Assembly (NCBI RefSeq): GCF_003236315.1
Contig: NZ_POTY01000001.1
Location: 1-64,000, forward strand
Direction: 5' to 3'
DNA from: Micromonospora craterilacus
Lineage (GTDB): Bacteria > Actinomycetota > Actinomycetes > Mycobacteriales > Micromonosporaceae
DNA: 64,000 bases
How positions within the stretch are numbered: the first letter of the stretch is position 1; each line of letters starts with the position of its first letter. The notes beneath the pieces were generated by a model. It was not told where the DNA came from. It searched no databases and saw only the letters and a list, made by a program, of their open reading frames with translations. Shown piece by piece: positions 1 to 8,479 of this stretch. A program made the position numbers and the translations under genes.

Positions 1-127
1 CCTCACCCTCATGGATCAGGCCCAACAGGATGTGCTCCGTACCGATGTAGTTGTGATTGAGCATCCGGGCCTCTTCCTGGGCCAGGACGACAACCCGTCG
101 CGCTCGGTCGGTGAACCGCTCGAACAT
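1..127 (-). CDS. clpC: ClpC ATPase, N-terminal fragment (runs off the window)
   Basis: The reverse strand from the ATG at 127 reads [20 protein letters not shown] and continues into [17 protein letters not shown]. This is the start of the Clp N-domain typical of actinobacterial ClpC, the AAA+ unfoldase that feeds ClpP. Only 42 codons lie in the window. It is a housekeeping gene transcribed away from the biosynthetic genes and separated from the next gene by a hairpin, so it probably marks the left border of the cluster. The identification rests on the very conserved N-terminal motif. Confidence 0.9.
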   Translation of the reverse strand, partial: MFERFTDRARRVVVLAQEEARMLNHNYIGTEHILLGLIHEGE

Positions 128-155
128 AACTGCCACCCCTGGAGAGTGACGGCGC

Positions 156-180
156 CCCGGGTGACGGAATGTCACCCGGG
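156..180 (-). terminator. Hairpin between the 213-1415 gene and clpC
   Basis: CCCGGGTGAC, loop GGAAT, GTCACCCGGG forms a perfect 10-bp stem with a 5-nt loop. It lies 33 nt beyond the stop codon of the upstream minus-strand gene and before clpC. No U-run follows, which is usual in high-GC actinobacteria. It probably separates cluster transcription from clpC. Confidence 0.6.
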
Positions 181-212
181 ACGACGTCTTCTGCTACGGC
201 ACTAGCAACCCG

Positions 213-1415
213 TCAGGCGCTGACGTAGGCCTCGGAGCCCACCAGCGCGTCGGCCAGCTTCATCTGCACGCCGGTCAGGCGGGCACGGACCTCGCCGTCG
301 TTGGTACGCAGCGCGGCGTCCGCGTGGTCCGCCGTCAGCACCGTGCCGGTCGGCTCGATGTCCTTGAGCCTGCCGCTCAGGTGCACCGGGGCCGCCGCGT
401 ACAGCGTCGCCGTCGGGGTGACCACCTCGAAGTGGGCGTCGAAGTGCAGCTCACCCGGGTAGCGCAGGGTGCTCAGGCTGTCCTCCGTACCCTCACCGAG
501 CTGGCCGCCCGAGACGGTGAAGAAGCTGGCCCGCAGCATGACCTTGCCACCCAGCGCCGGGCTGTTGCCGACCAACGCCACGCGGGCGAGCTGGGCCAGC
601 ACGCCCGAGCCCTGGTCGTGCTTCTCCGGGCCGAAGAGGAGGATCTCGGCACCGGCGGCCAGGGGGTAGTCGCCGGCCAGCTCGATCTCCTCGGTACGGC
701 CGTTGACCTCGACCTTGATCTTCGCCTCGGTCGAGGCCTGGATGATGATCGACGGGTCGACCAGCATCGAGACGCACGGGCCGATGCTCGACGCGAAGAA
801 GGCGCTCGGCGTGTTGCCGACGGCCTCGTTCTCGTCGTTCGACGGGTACCACGCGGCCGGCAGGTTGGTGCCCCGGACCACGTTGTGCGCCGGCATGACC
901 TCGCCCTGGTCGCCGTAGGGGCGGCCGAGGAACGGCGAGGTGAGCGGGGTCTTGTACGGCGGCAGGCCGTCCACGATCCCCTTGACGTCGATGACGCCCC
1001 GGTGGGCCAGCCGCATGGTGCTGGTCTCCAGGATGCCGAACCGACGGATGTAGAACTCCGCGGGGAAGTTCTTACCGGGCACGATCTGCTTGATGTGGCC
1101 GGTGTTGGGCAGGTAGGGGTTCGACAGGATCTGGATCCGGTCGTTCAGCGTGTAGCTGAACCCCTTGATGCCGACCTCGGGGGCGCTGATGAGCTCCAGG
1201 TCGAAGCTCGCCGTGCCGTCCTCGTCGACGGTGTGCTTGAACCCCGGCATCGGCCACTTGTTCATCTGCACGAAGCCCGACAGGTTGATCGTCTCCCGCC
1301 GGCCGCCGTAGTAGTCGTCACCGAAGACGACCGTCGCCGCAGCCAGGATGTGCGGCCGCAGCGGCTTCGGCTCGATGTTGAGCGACTCGTAGGTCTCTCT
1401 CGCCGTGTCAGTCAC
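213..1415 (-). CDS. Uncharacterised conserved-looking protein, 400 aa
   Basis: I do not recognise the family with confidence; it may be one of the DUF families seen beside actinobacterial natural product genes. The GTG start at 1415 follows a clear SD (GGGAGGTGG). There is no signal peptide, no membrane segment and no obvious catalytic motif. The protein looks soluble, with alternating beta-rich stretches; its N-terminal half contains GGRRETINLSGFVQMNKWPM and it ends EAYVSA. It is monocistronic, with its own promoter (1490-1518) and a downstream hairpin. The codon use matches its neighbours. It lies between clpC and the enediyne genes, so membership in the cluster is uncertain. Confidence 0.6.
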   Translation of the reverse strand: MTDTARETYESLNIEPKPLRPHILAAATVVFGDDYYGGRRETINLSGFVQMNKWPMPGFKHTVDEDGTASFDLELISAPEVGIKGFSYTLNDRIQILSNPYLPNTGHIKQIVPGKNFPAEFYIRRFGILETSTMRLAHRGVIDVKGIVDGLPPYKTPLTSPFLGRPYGDQGEVMPAHNVVRGTNLPAAWYPSNDENEAVGNTPSAFFASSIGPCVSMLVDPSIIIQASTEAKIKVEVNGRTEEIELAGDYPLAAGAEILLFGPEKHDQGSGVLAQLARVALVGNSPALGGKVMLRASFFTVSGGQLGEGTEDSLSTLRYPGELHFDAHFEVVTPTATLYAAAPVHLSGRLKDIEPTGTVLTADHADAALRTNDGEVRARLTGVQMKLADALVGSEAYVSA

Positions 1416-1489
1416 GGCTCCACCTCCCTGTATGCCCCGGATGCATCGACGCCTCTGTGACGCCTCTCGACCGGAGGACCATTGCCCAA

Positions 1490-1518
1490 ACGCTATCGAT
1501 TTCTAAAGTGGTCGTCAA
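1490..1518 (-). promoter_or_regulatory. Promoter of the 213-1415 gene with a CACTT element in the spacer
   Basis: On the minus strand TTGACG (1518-1513), a 17-nt spacer and TAGCGT (1495-1490) form a good -35/-10 pair about 70 nt before the GTG. The spacer contains CACTTTAGAAA (1510-1500), a sequence that recurs in other promoter islands of this window and could be an operator. Confidence 0.55.
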
Positions 1519-1667
1519 TCGGCCCACATTGATCATTTGCGAATTGATGTCCGGTTTCACGCATGGCCGAAGGCTGATCTTCGAATCGGCGCGCGGGATC
1601 CCTCGACGCGCACATCCCACGGCCGCTATTGGTTTCGTTAGCAAGACGTCGAGGTCGGGCCAGACGT

Positions 1668-3047
1668 TCAGACCGCCGTCGTCGCGGCGGTCAGCTGGAA
1701 GTCGGGCACCCGCAGCATCGGCATGGCGGTGTGCGCCACCGCGTCGCCCCAGTCACGGGCCCGGGTCGGCACGGCGCGACCGGCCTCCGTGACCCGCAGG
1801 GCCATCGCCAGCGGGCTGTCGTTGAAGCGGAAGTTGTGCACCGCGCCGACCACCTCGCCCTCCTCGACCAGGTAGACGCCGTCACGGGTCAGCCCGGTCA
1901 GGGCCATCGTGGCCAGGTCCACCTCGCGGATGTACCACAGGCTGGTGAGCAGCAGGCCGCGCCGGGTCCGGGCGACCAGGTCCGCGTCGTCGCCACCGCC
2001 CGGCGGTCCCTCCAGGATCAGGTTCTCCACCACCGGGGTCAGCGGCATGCCCAGTTCGTCGGCGCTGTCCCGGGTGTGCACCAGCGAGCGCAGCCGCCCC
2101 CGCTCCCACCAGCAGGTCGGGCCGAGCGGCAGGCCGTTGTCGAACACCGACCGCGTCCCGGTCGACGACGCGGCGACCAGGAAGGGCGCGCACCGCAACC
2201 CGCCGGCCAGCGGGTCGCTGCGCAGGGTCAGCGGCACCCCGGCGACCGTCTCGCCGATCCGGGTACGGCCACCGGCCCGGCTGTACGCCGTCCGTCCCTG
2301 CGCCGCCGCCCCGGCACCCGCCGTGGTGTACGCGTAGTTCATCAGGTCGGCGACGGCGCTGGGCGGCACCAGACACTCGTACCGGCCGGGCGGCAGCTCG
2401 ACCCGCCGCCGCCCCCAGCGCAGCCGCCGGTCCAGCTCGTCCTGGAGGGCGGCCACGGACACGTCGGCGAAGTCCGACGTCACCGCGTTGGTCCACACCG
2501 GAGCGCCGGTCGAGTCGCGGGCGGTCAGCTCCAGGTGCCCGGCGGGCTCGTCGTGCCGTAGCCGCACTCCGGTGGAGGTGCCGAGGAACGTGGTCCGAGA
2601 CCGATGCTCGGCGTACCCGTGCAGGACCTGACCGTTGCGTTCGGCCCGCGCGAACCCGGTCGCGATCTGGTCGACCAGACCGGCGAGCACGCCCGGCGCA
2701 GGAGGCCGAACCGGCTCCTCCCAGTGCGGCGACGTCACGCCGGGCTCGGGCAGCGGCCGCGCGTCCGGTGCCGGGGGCGCCTGCCGGGCCGCCGCCTCGG
2801 CGGCGTGCACCATGCCGACGACCTCCGCCCGGTCCACCGGTCCGGACACTGACACCGCACCTACCCGGCCAGCAACGACCGACACCACCGACACCCGATG
2901 TTCGGCACCGTCGCCGGCGCCCACCAGCGCGCTGTCGGCCCACCGCAGATAGCGGTCGCCACCCCGCTCCACGATCACCACGGTGGCGTCCCCCCGGGCG
3001 GCGGCGAGGGCGACCTCGACCGTCTCCTGTGGCCGCAGCGTGCTCAT
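1668..3047 (-). CDS. tldE: TldE/PmbA-type protease subunit, 459 aa
   Basis: This looks like the non-catalytic partner of the TldD/TldE heterodimeric metalloprotease, which digests peptides inside the cell and matures some modified peptides. It has the family length and the C-terminal pattern of PmbA/TldE (GGLRCAPFLV, WYIREVDLATMALTGLTRDG, FNDSPLAMALRV) and lacks the HExxxH motif. The ATG at 3047 overlaps the TldD stop in ATGA, so the two are translationally coupled, as expected for equal subunits. It is the last gene of a five-gene operon. A longer upstream frame through 3776 is only the antisense continuation over tldD. Its role in enediyne formation is unknown. Confidence 0.85.
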   Translation of the reverse strand: MSTLRPQETVEVALAAARGDATVVIVERGGDRYLRWADSALVGAGDGAEHRVSVVSVVAGRVGAVSVSGPVDRAEVVGMVHAAEAAARQAPPAPDARPLPEPGVTSPHWEEPVRPPAPGVLAGLVDQIATGFARAERNGQVLHGYAEHRSRTTFLGTSTGVRLRHDEPAGHLELTARDSTGAPVWTNAVTSDFADVSVAALQDELDRRLRWGRRRVELPPGRYECLVPPSAVADLMNYAYTTAGAGAAAQGRTAYSRAGGRTRIGETVAGVPLTLRSDPLAGGLRCAPFLVAASSTGTRSVFDNGLPLGPTCWWERGRLRSLVHTRDSADELGMPLTPVVENLILEGPPGGGDDADLVARTRRGLLLTSLWYIREVDLATMALTGLTRDGVYLVEEGEVVGAVHNFRFNDSPLAMALRVTEAGRAVPTRARDWGDAVAHTAMPMLRVPDFQLTAATTAV

Positions 3048-4561
3048 CCGGTCACCTCCGTGGACGTGTCGGTGACGCGTACCCCCCGGAACAGCGCCGA
3101 CGGGCAACCGTGCCCGGCGGCGGCGATCTGCAGCGGCTGGGCCTTGCCGCACTGACCGGCGCCGGACAGCAGCCACGACTGCGGGCCGCCGACCGCCTCC
3201 AGCGAGCGCCAGAAATCCAGCGTCGTCCCGGTGTACGCGGCGTCCCGCACCTGGCCGGCCAGCCGACCGTCCCGGATCCGGTAGAACCGTTGGGCGGTGA
3301 ACTGGAAGTTCACCCGGGCCATGTCGATGGAGAAGCTGTTGTCGCCGACGACGTAGAGGCCGTCGCGGACCCGACTGATCAGCTCGTCGGTGTCCGGGCC
3401 GTCCGGGGCCGGGCAGAGCGAGACGTTCGGCATCCGCTGCACCGGCAGGTGCCGGTACGACTCGGCGTACGCGCAGCCGGTCGAGCGGTCCAGCCCGGCC
3501 GCACCGGCGGTCTGCCGGTCGTGCTGCACCCCCACCAGCACACCGTCGGTGACCAGTGGCCAGGACCGGGTGGCCACCCCGTCGTCGTCGTAGCCGACGG
3601 TCGCCAGCGCGTGCGGGGTGGTCCGGTCGGCGATCACGGTCATCGCCAGCGAGCCGTAGCGCAGCGTTCCGACGTCGTCCGGCCGGACGAACGAGCTGCC
3701 CGCGAAGGCGGCCTCCCGCCCGAGCATCCGGTCCAGCTCGGTGGCGTGCCCGACGGTCTCGTGGATCGTCAGCCACAGGTTGGTCGGGTCGATCACCAGG
3801 TCGTACTCCCCCGGCTCGACGCGGGGGGCGGCCGCCTTCTCGGCGAGCAGGTCGGGCATCCGGGTCAGCTCACCGGCCCAGTCCCAGCCGGTGCCGGTCA
3901 GGTACTCCCACCCCCGAGCGGCCGGCGGCCCGAGCGTCCGCATGGCCTCGAACGTGCCGTCGCCGGTGTCGATCCGGAAGCCGAACACCATCGGGTGCAG
4001 CCAGGTCCGCCGCTGCCGGATCCGCCGGCCGTCGCTGTCGTGGTACACCGTGGACTCGCGGAACACCTGGAGGTACGCCTCGGCCAGACTCGCGCCGCCG
4101 TCCCGCAGTAGCCCGCACCACCCGGCCAGCAGCGCGCTGCGCTCGGCGGCCGGGACCCCGAACGGGTCGACCTCGCACGGCGACTCCCAGACTGCGGGGG
4201 CGGGCACCGGCTCGGGCGCGAGTCGCACCGGCGCGCCGCGCAACGGGCGCAGCGTACGGGCCAGCTCGCAGGCGCGGGTCGCCAGCGCGGCCACCCCGGC
4301 CGGGGACAGCTCGACCCCGGCCGCGAAGCCCCAGGTGCCGTCCACCAGGACCCGCACCCCGATGCCGGTCTCCACGCTCTCCTGGCTGCCCTCCGGGCGA
4401 CCGTCGCGGACCCGCTCGCGCAGTGCCCGGACCCGGCGCAGCCGGACGTCGGCGTAGCTCGCCCCGCTGTGCCGGGCCCGGCGCAGCGCCGCGTCGGCCA
4501 GGTCGTCCACGGGTAGGGTGTCGAAGCCCGGCTCCACGACCGGGGTCGCCGGTGCGGTCAC
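3044..4561 (-). CDS. tldD: TldD-type metalloprotease, 505 aa
   Basis: This is the catalytic subunit of a TldD/TldE protease. The zinc motif HETVGH (HExxxH) is visible in TIHETVGHATELDRMLGREA, followed by the usual glycine-rich TldD C-terminus (TGTTLDFWRSLEAVGG, LLSGAGQCGKAQP). Length fits the family. The GTG start at 4561 overlaps the stop of the cysteine desulfurase-like gene (GTGA), and its own stop overlaps the tldE start. TldD/E pairs cleave leader or scaffold peptides in several modified-peptide pathways; no precursor peptide is evident here. Cytoplasmic; substrate unknown. Confidence 0.88.
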   Translation of the reverse strand: MTAPATPVVEPGFDTLPVDDLADAALRRARHSGASYADVRLRRVRALRERVRDGRPEGSQESVETGIGVRVLVDGTWGFAAGVELSPAGVAALATRACELARTLRPLRGAPVRLAPEPVPAPAVWESPCEVDPFGVPAAERSALLAGWCGLLRDGGASLAEAYLQVFRESTVYHDSDGRRIRQRRTWLHPMVFGFRIDTGDGTFEAMRTLGPPAARGWEYLTGTGWDWAGELTRMPDLLAEKAAAPRVEPGEYDLVIDPTNLWLTIHETVGHATELDRMLGREAAFAGSSFVRPDDVGTLRYGSLAMTVIADRTTPHALATVGYDDDGVATRSWPLVTDGVLVGVQHDRQTAGAAGLDRSTGCAYAESYRHLPVQRMPNVSLCPAPDGPDTDELISRVRDGLYVVGDNSFSIDMARVNFQFTAQRFYRIRDGRLAGQVRDAAYTGTTLDFWRSLEAVGGPQSWLLSGAGQCGKAQPLQIAAAGHGCPSALFRGVRVTDTSTEVTG

Positions 4562-5826
4562 CGGAACCGGACGCCGGGGTAGTGCGTGGTCCACTCCCCG
4601 GCCCGCACGGTGCGCAGGGCGGCCACGATCCGGTCGATCTCGGCGGTGGTGCTGTAGACGGCGAACGAGATCCGCACGGTGCCGAGCAGACCGAGCTCGT
4701 CGAGGAAGGCGCTGGCGCAGTGCACGCCGGAGCGGACGGCGATGCCGTGCCGGTCGAGATGACCGCCGACATCGTACGGATGCAGGCCGTCCACGGCGAT
4801 GGAGACGATCCCGGCCGGGTCGGCGGCCGGGTCGCCGACGACCCGTACCCGGTCGACGTCGTGCAGCGCGTCGACGGCGTACCGGACGAGTTGCGCGTCG
4901 TGCGCCCGGACCGCCGGCCGGCCGAGCTGGTCCAGCCAGGTCAGTGCCGCGGCGAGCGCCACCGCGGCGGCGATGTCCGGGGTGCCCGCCTCCAGCCGGG
5001 CCGGCACCGGCACGTACGACACCGGGGCGTGGTGGGCGACGCCCTTCACCGTGCCGCCACCGACCTGGTAGGGCGGCAGGTCGGCCAGCAGGTCGCGCCG
5101 GCCGTAGAGCACGCCGGAGCCCATCGGGCCGTACACCTTGTGGCCGGAGAAGCAGTAGAAGTCGGCCCCGATCTCCCGCACGTCGACGGGCAGGTGCGGG
5201 ACCGCCTGCGCGCCGTCGACGACGACCGGCACGCCGCGCTCGTGTGCGACGCGGACGAGGTCCCGGACCGGGTTCACGGTGCCGAGCACGTTGGAGACGT
5301 GGGTGAGCGCGACGAGCCGGGTGCGGTGGCCCAGCACGGCCGCCAGATCCTCCGGCCGGACCGGGAGTCCGGCGGACGCGGGCACCACCCGCAGGGTGGC
5401 ACCGTGCCGCTCGCACAGCCGCCGCCAGGGCAACAGGTTCGAGTTGTGCTCCATGCCGGTGACCACCACGTCGTCGCCGGGGCCGACGATCCGCGCGGCG
5501 AAGGTGTCGGCGAGCAGGTTCATCGCGTCCGTGGTGCCCCGGGTGAAGATGATCTCGTCGTCGTGGGCGGCGTTGAGGAACTGGCGGACCACCGCCCGGG
5601 CCTCCTCGTAGCGAGTGGTGGCCCGGCGGCTCAGCTCGTAGAAGCCGCGCCCGATGTTGCTGTTGGCGGTGGTGTAGTAGTCGACCAGCGCGTCGAGGAC
5701 GCACCGGGGCTTCTGGGTGGTGGCCGCGTTGTCCAGGTAGGCCAGCGGGGGGCCGTGGTCCGGCGGGTCGAGGAACGGGAACTCGGCCCGCACCGATGCC
5801 AGTGGGAGAGCAGCCGTGTCGGTCAT
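4558..5826 (-). CDS. Cysteine desulfurase-like class V PLP enzyme (SufS/CsdA type), 422 aa
   Basis: The protein follows the SufS/CsdA plan. The PLP lysine is in FSGHKVYGPMGSGVLYG, an earlier DGAQAVPHLPVDV carries the cofactor-binding Asp and His, and a C-terminal SGVHCASAFLDEL holds the cysteine that would receive the persulfide. With these residues present, a sulfur-mobilising activity is plausible. It lies in an operon without other Fe-S assembly genes, so a biosynthetic sulfur-donor role (trisulfide or thiosugar) is an attractive inference. The ATG at 5826 has a strong SD (GGAGGAG); a 42-residue longer frame starting at 5952 lacks support and overlaps the upstream gene. Both ends overlap neighbours by 4 nt. 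Confidence 0.82.
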   Translation of the reverse strand: MTDTAALPLASVRAEFPFLDPPDHGPPLAYLDNAATTQKPRCVLDALVDYYTTANSNIGRGFYELSRRATTRYEEARAVVRQFLNAAHDDEIIFTRGTTDAMNLLADTFAARIVGPGDDVVVTGMEHNSNLLPWRRLCERHGATLRVVPASAGLPVRPEDLAAVLGHRTRLVALTHVSNVLGTVNPVRDLVRVAHERGVPVVVDGAQAVPHLPVDVREIGADFYCFSGHKVYGPMGSGVLYGRRDLLADLPPYQVGGGTVKGVAHHAPVSYVPVPARLEAGTPDIAAAVALAAALTWLDQLGRPAVRAHDAQLVRYAVDALHDVDRVRVVGDPAADPAGIVSIAVDGLHPYDVGGHLDRHGIAVRSGVHCASAFLDELGLLGTVRISFAVYSTTAEIDRIVAALRTVRAGEWTTHYPGVRFR

Positions 5827-6641
5827 CGTGTCTCCTCCGTGAAGCTCGCGGTGAAGCGGCCGAGGAAACCCGGTGGGCAGGGGAACAGTTTCTGCTCCGG
5901 GTAGGGCCGATCGGTCGGGGGGATCCAGCCGGGCTCGCCGCGGCGGGGCCACCGCCCGGACCGGTCCGCGAGGTGCGGCCCGTGGAAGAACCAGCAGATC
6001 TGGCTGACCTGTTCGGTGAAGACGACCGGGTGCACCTGCGGCGAGTACATCGCCATGTGGCCGTAGGCGGCCCGGAACTCCCCCGCCACCCCCATCGTCG
6101 CGCCGAGCAGGACGTGGCCGAAGATGTCGTGCACGACCCGGAAGATGTCGTTGTGCAGCAGTTCGACGCCGTCGACGGTGACGCCGGACGGCGCGCAGAG
6201 CGGGTGGTCCGGGGTGGGCCCGTGCGGGCCGTGGCCGTCGTTGGTGAGGTAGACGTACAGCACGCCGGTGCGGTCCAGGGCATCGATCAGGTCCGCCGCG
6301 CCCCGGTACGGCTGCCCCGGGCCGGGCCAGGGCACGACCGTCAGCCCGGCCGGTTCGAGCAGCGCGAAGTGGCGCAGCGTCTCCTCGGTGAACCGGGCGT
6401 AGCGGGCCGCCAGGTCGGCGTCGAGGGCACGCCGGGGTGCGCGGTCGAAGTGTCCGGCCACCTCGCGGCAGAACTCCGGGTCGACGCGGACCCGGGTGCC
6501 AGGCAGCCGGGACAGGTCCCGGTGGGGCAGCTCGCCCCGGGCGGCGGCCTCGTCGACGTACGCCTGGGCGAGTCCCAGCAGACGGTCGTGCCGGGCTGAC
6601 AGGTGGACCCGGGCCGGCGCGCTGCCGGCTTCCGCGGTCAT
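5823..6641 (-). CDS. Aromatic amino acid hydroxylase-like protein, 272 aa
   Basis: The core HNDIFRVVHDIFGHVLLGA matches the iron-binding region of pterin-dependent aromatic amino acid hydroxylases (HDxxGH replacing HExxGH), with a downstream glutamate in VAGEFRAAYGHM as likely third ligand. The length is close to bacterial phenylalanine-4-hydroxylases but the sequence is otherwise divergent, so the substrate may not be a free amino acid. The ATG at 6641 overlaps the methyltransferase stop (ATGA). The family uses non-heme Fe(II) and a reduced pterin to hydroxylate; what it acts on here is not evident from the sequence. Confidence 0.72.
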   Translation of the reverse strand: MTAEAGSAPARVHLSARHDRLLGLAQAYVDEAAARGELPHRDLSRLPGTRVRVDPEFCREVAGHFDRAPRRALDADLAARYARFTEETLRHFALLEPAGLTVVPWPGPGQPYRGAADLIDALDRTGVLYVYLTNDGHGPHGPTPDHPLCAPSGVTVDGVELLHNDIFRVVHDIFGHVLLGATMGVAGEFRAAYGHMAMYSPQVHPVVFTEQVSQICWFFHGPHLADRSGRWPRRGEPGWIPPTDRPYPEQKLFPCPPGFLGRFTASFTEETR

Positions 6642-7528
6642 CCGGGCCTCCCCGGCCCCGCCTCGTCGGGAGCGCCGCGCGCCCGCAGGCACAGCGCCGA
6701 CCCGGGCAGGGTCACGATGCCGTCGCCGTCGGCGTACTCGGCGGCGGCCTCGGCGAGGCGGTCCCACCCGGCGCGTTCCGCGCCACCGCCGAGGCGCTGT
6801 CGCACGCTGCGGAGCAGGCCGGGCGGCGTCACGTCCCGGGCGTACTGGAGGTATTCGTCGACCGAGGCGAACCGCATCGAGACCGGCACGGACTCGGTGG
6901 TGATCTCGGTGAAGCCGGCCGCCACCAGTTCGTCGCGGGTGCGCCCGACGTCGGACATGCTGAACGGGCCGGGGCGCTGCGGCGGTGGGCCGGGCAGCTC
7001 CGCGGCGAGCGCACGGAAGGCCAGCGCGGTCATCGGGTTGGCTGCCGGGGAGTGCCAGGCCGCCGCGGCCAGCACCCCGCCGGGTACCAGCAGGCGGCGC
7101 AGGTCGGAGAGCATCTGGTGCCGGTCGACCGCGAACATCAGCCCCCAGCGGCTGAGCACGGCGTCGAACGAGCGCGGGGGCAGGTCCAGTGACTCCACGT
7201 CGGACTCGGCGAACTCGATCGGGTGGTCGAGGCCGGCGGCGCACATCCGGGCCCGGCGCACCATCTCCGGCGCGAGGTCGATGCCGAGCACCCGGCCGGT
7301 CGGGGCGACCAGTCGACCGGCGCTGATCGCCGGCTCGCCGGTACCGCAGCCGACGTCGAGCACCCGGTCGCCGGGGCGCAGCCCGGCTGCGCGCAGCAGC
7401 CAGGCGGTCACCGGTGCGGCGGCCCGTTCGTACCGGTCCTGCCAGAAGTCCCACCCGGCGCTGACCGCGTTCCAGGTGTCACGTTGCTCGGCCTTGAAGG
7501 CCGCGGAGTCGAACTGAACGACAGTCAT
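6638..7528 (-). CDS. Class I SAM-dependent methyltransferase, 296 aa
   Basis: A UbiE-like Rossmann methyltransferase. Motif I is VLDVGCGTGEPAI, followed by VLGIDLAPEMVRRAR and the FDAVLSRWGLMF post-II segment. I chose the ATG at 7528 because GAGGAG lies just upstream; the in-frame GTG/ATG further up (to 7564) has a poorer context and lies on the -10 region. First gene of the five-gene operon with aromatic hydroxylase, desulfurase-like enzyme and TldD/TldE. The substrate is unknown; S-methylation of a sulfur intermediate is one possibility given the neighbours, but this is inference. Confidence 0.8.
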   Translation of the reverse strand: MTVVQFDSAAFKAEQRDTWNAVSAGWDFWQDRYERAAAPVTAWLLRAAGLRPGDRVLDVGCGTGEPAISAGRLVAPTGRVLGIDLAPEMVRRARMCAAGLDHPIEFAESDVESLDLPPRSFDAVLSRWGLMFAVDRHQMLSDLRRLLVPGGVLAAAAWHSPAANPMTALAFRALAAELPGPPPQRPGPFSMSDVGRTRDELVAAGFTEITTESVPVSMRFASVDEYLQYARDVTPPGLLRSVRQRLGGGAERAGWDRLAEAAAEYADGDGIVTLPGSALCLRARGAPDEAGPGRPG

Positions 7529-7563
7529 CCTGCTCTCCTCGAAGGAGCACTCGGCCTCAGCCA

Positions 7564-7592
7564 ACTATATGATTAGCAAGTTGATCGGGCAA
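7564..7592 (-). promoter_or_regulatory. Promoter of the methyltransferase-tldE operon
   Basis: Minus strand: TTGCCC (7592-7587), 17-nt spacer, TATAGT (7569-7564), in an AT-rich island of otherwise very GC-rich DNA, about 36 nt before the ATG at 7528. The spacer holds ACTTGCTAATC, and CAACT/AGTTG form a short inverted repeat across the -10. Confidence 0.5.
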
Positions 7593-7730
7593 CGGCAGGC
7601 GGCTGCGGGCGAGAATCCCACGCGTTCTTAAAGCACACCGGACGCGAACCCCGGCGTGGTGCGACCGTCGTCGCGCCGACCGCGCCGGTAGCCTTCGCCG
7701 AGTTGGCCGGATCGTCCGAAGGGGATCCCG

Positions 7731-8474
7731 ATGACCGAGGTCGACCTGACCGTCCACCCGCAGGCCGCGCCGCCGAGCTGGCCCGTCGGCACCGACGAGG
7801 CGTACGCGGCCGCCCGGCGCACGCTCGCCGCGGCCGAGCAGGACCTGCGGGACCGCCTCGAACGGGTGGCCGCCGCGCGTCGCGCCCTGCCGCCGGGCCC
7901 GCTGCTCGGCGACTACCGGTTCACCGAGGGACCCGCCGACCTGGACCACGCGGAGCCGACCCACGAGGTACGGCTGCGCGAGCTGTTCGGCGGCCACCAC
8001 ACGCTGTTCCTCTACCACCTGATGTACGCCCCGGACGCCACCGAGGCGTGCCCGATGTGCTCGCTGTGGGTCGACGGCCTCCACGGCGTACTGCCGCACC
8101 TGCTCCGGCACACCGCGGTCGCCGTGGTGGCGAAGGCGCCGCTGCCCCGGCTGCGGACCTGGGCGCGGCGTCGCGGCTGGACCGGCCTGCGGATCGTGTC
8201 CAGCCACGGCACCTCGTTCAACGCCGACGTTCGGGCCGAGTACCCGGACGGCACGCAGCGCCCGATGGTCAGCGTGCTGCGCGCCGAGGGCGACCGGGTA
8301 CGGCACTTCTACTCGGCCCCGGCGAGCTTCCCGGACGGCGGCGAACGGGGGATCGACCTGCTCAGCCCGGTCTGGAACGTGCTGGACCTGCTGCCGGACG
8401 GCCGGGGCGACTGGTACGCCGGCAACGACTACCCGTCCGACCCGGACGGCGACGGCGGGCCCGGTCGCTGCTGA
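7731..8474 (+). CDS. DUF899-type thioredoxin-like protein, 247 aa
   Basis: The sequence resembles the DUF899 family: a helical N-terminus, then RLRELFGGHHTLFLYHLMY, and a CPMCSLW motif at about residue 106 where thioredoxin-like proteins keep their redox cysteines. The C-terminal part ends with WYAGNDYPSDP. This suggests a cytoplasmic thiol or disulfide-related role, but function in the family is not established. Start ATG with AAGGGGA upstream. It is divergent from the operon to its left and converges with the beta-propeller gene 5 nt downstream. It may or may not be part of the cluster. Confidence 0.7.
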   Translation: MTEVDLTVHPQAAPPSWPVGTDEAYAAARRTLAAAEQDLRDRLERVAAARRALPPGPLLGDYRFTEGPADLDHAEPTHEVRLRELFGGHHTLFLYHLMYAPDATEACPMCSLWVDGLHGVLPHLLRHTAVAVVAKAPLPRLRTWARRRGWTGLRIVSSHGTSFNADVRAEYPDGTQRPMVSVLRAEGDRVRHFYSAPASFPDGGERGIDLLSPVWNVLDLLPDGRGDWYAGNDYPSDPDGDGGPGRC

Positions 8475-8479
8475 CCGGC

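Noticed and set aside
324-1460. Long plus-strand frame of 378 codons opposite the 213-1415 gene
   Set aside because: Arg/Val-rich antisense frame typical of high-GC shadows; no SD and the minus frame has clear coding character and promoter.
3556-5904. 782-codon plus-strand frame
   Set aside because: Antisense to tldD and the desulfurase-like gene; low-complexity Arg/Pro/Gly composition.
3044-6283. Long minus frame suggesting a fusion of TldD with upstream protein
   Set aside because: The extension is a shadow of the neighbouring genes; the GTG at 4561 with GTGA overlap is the natural start.
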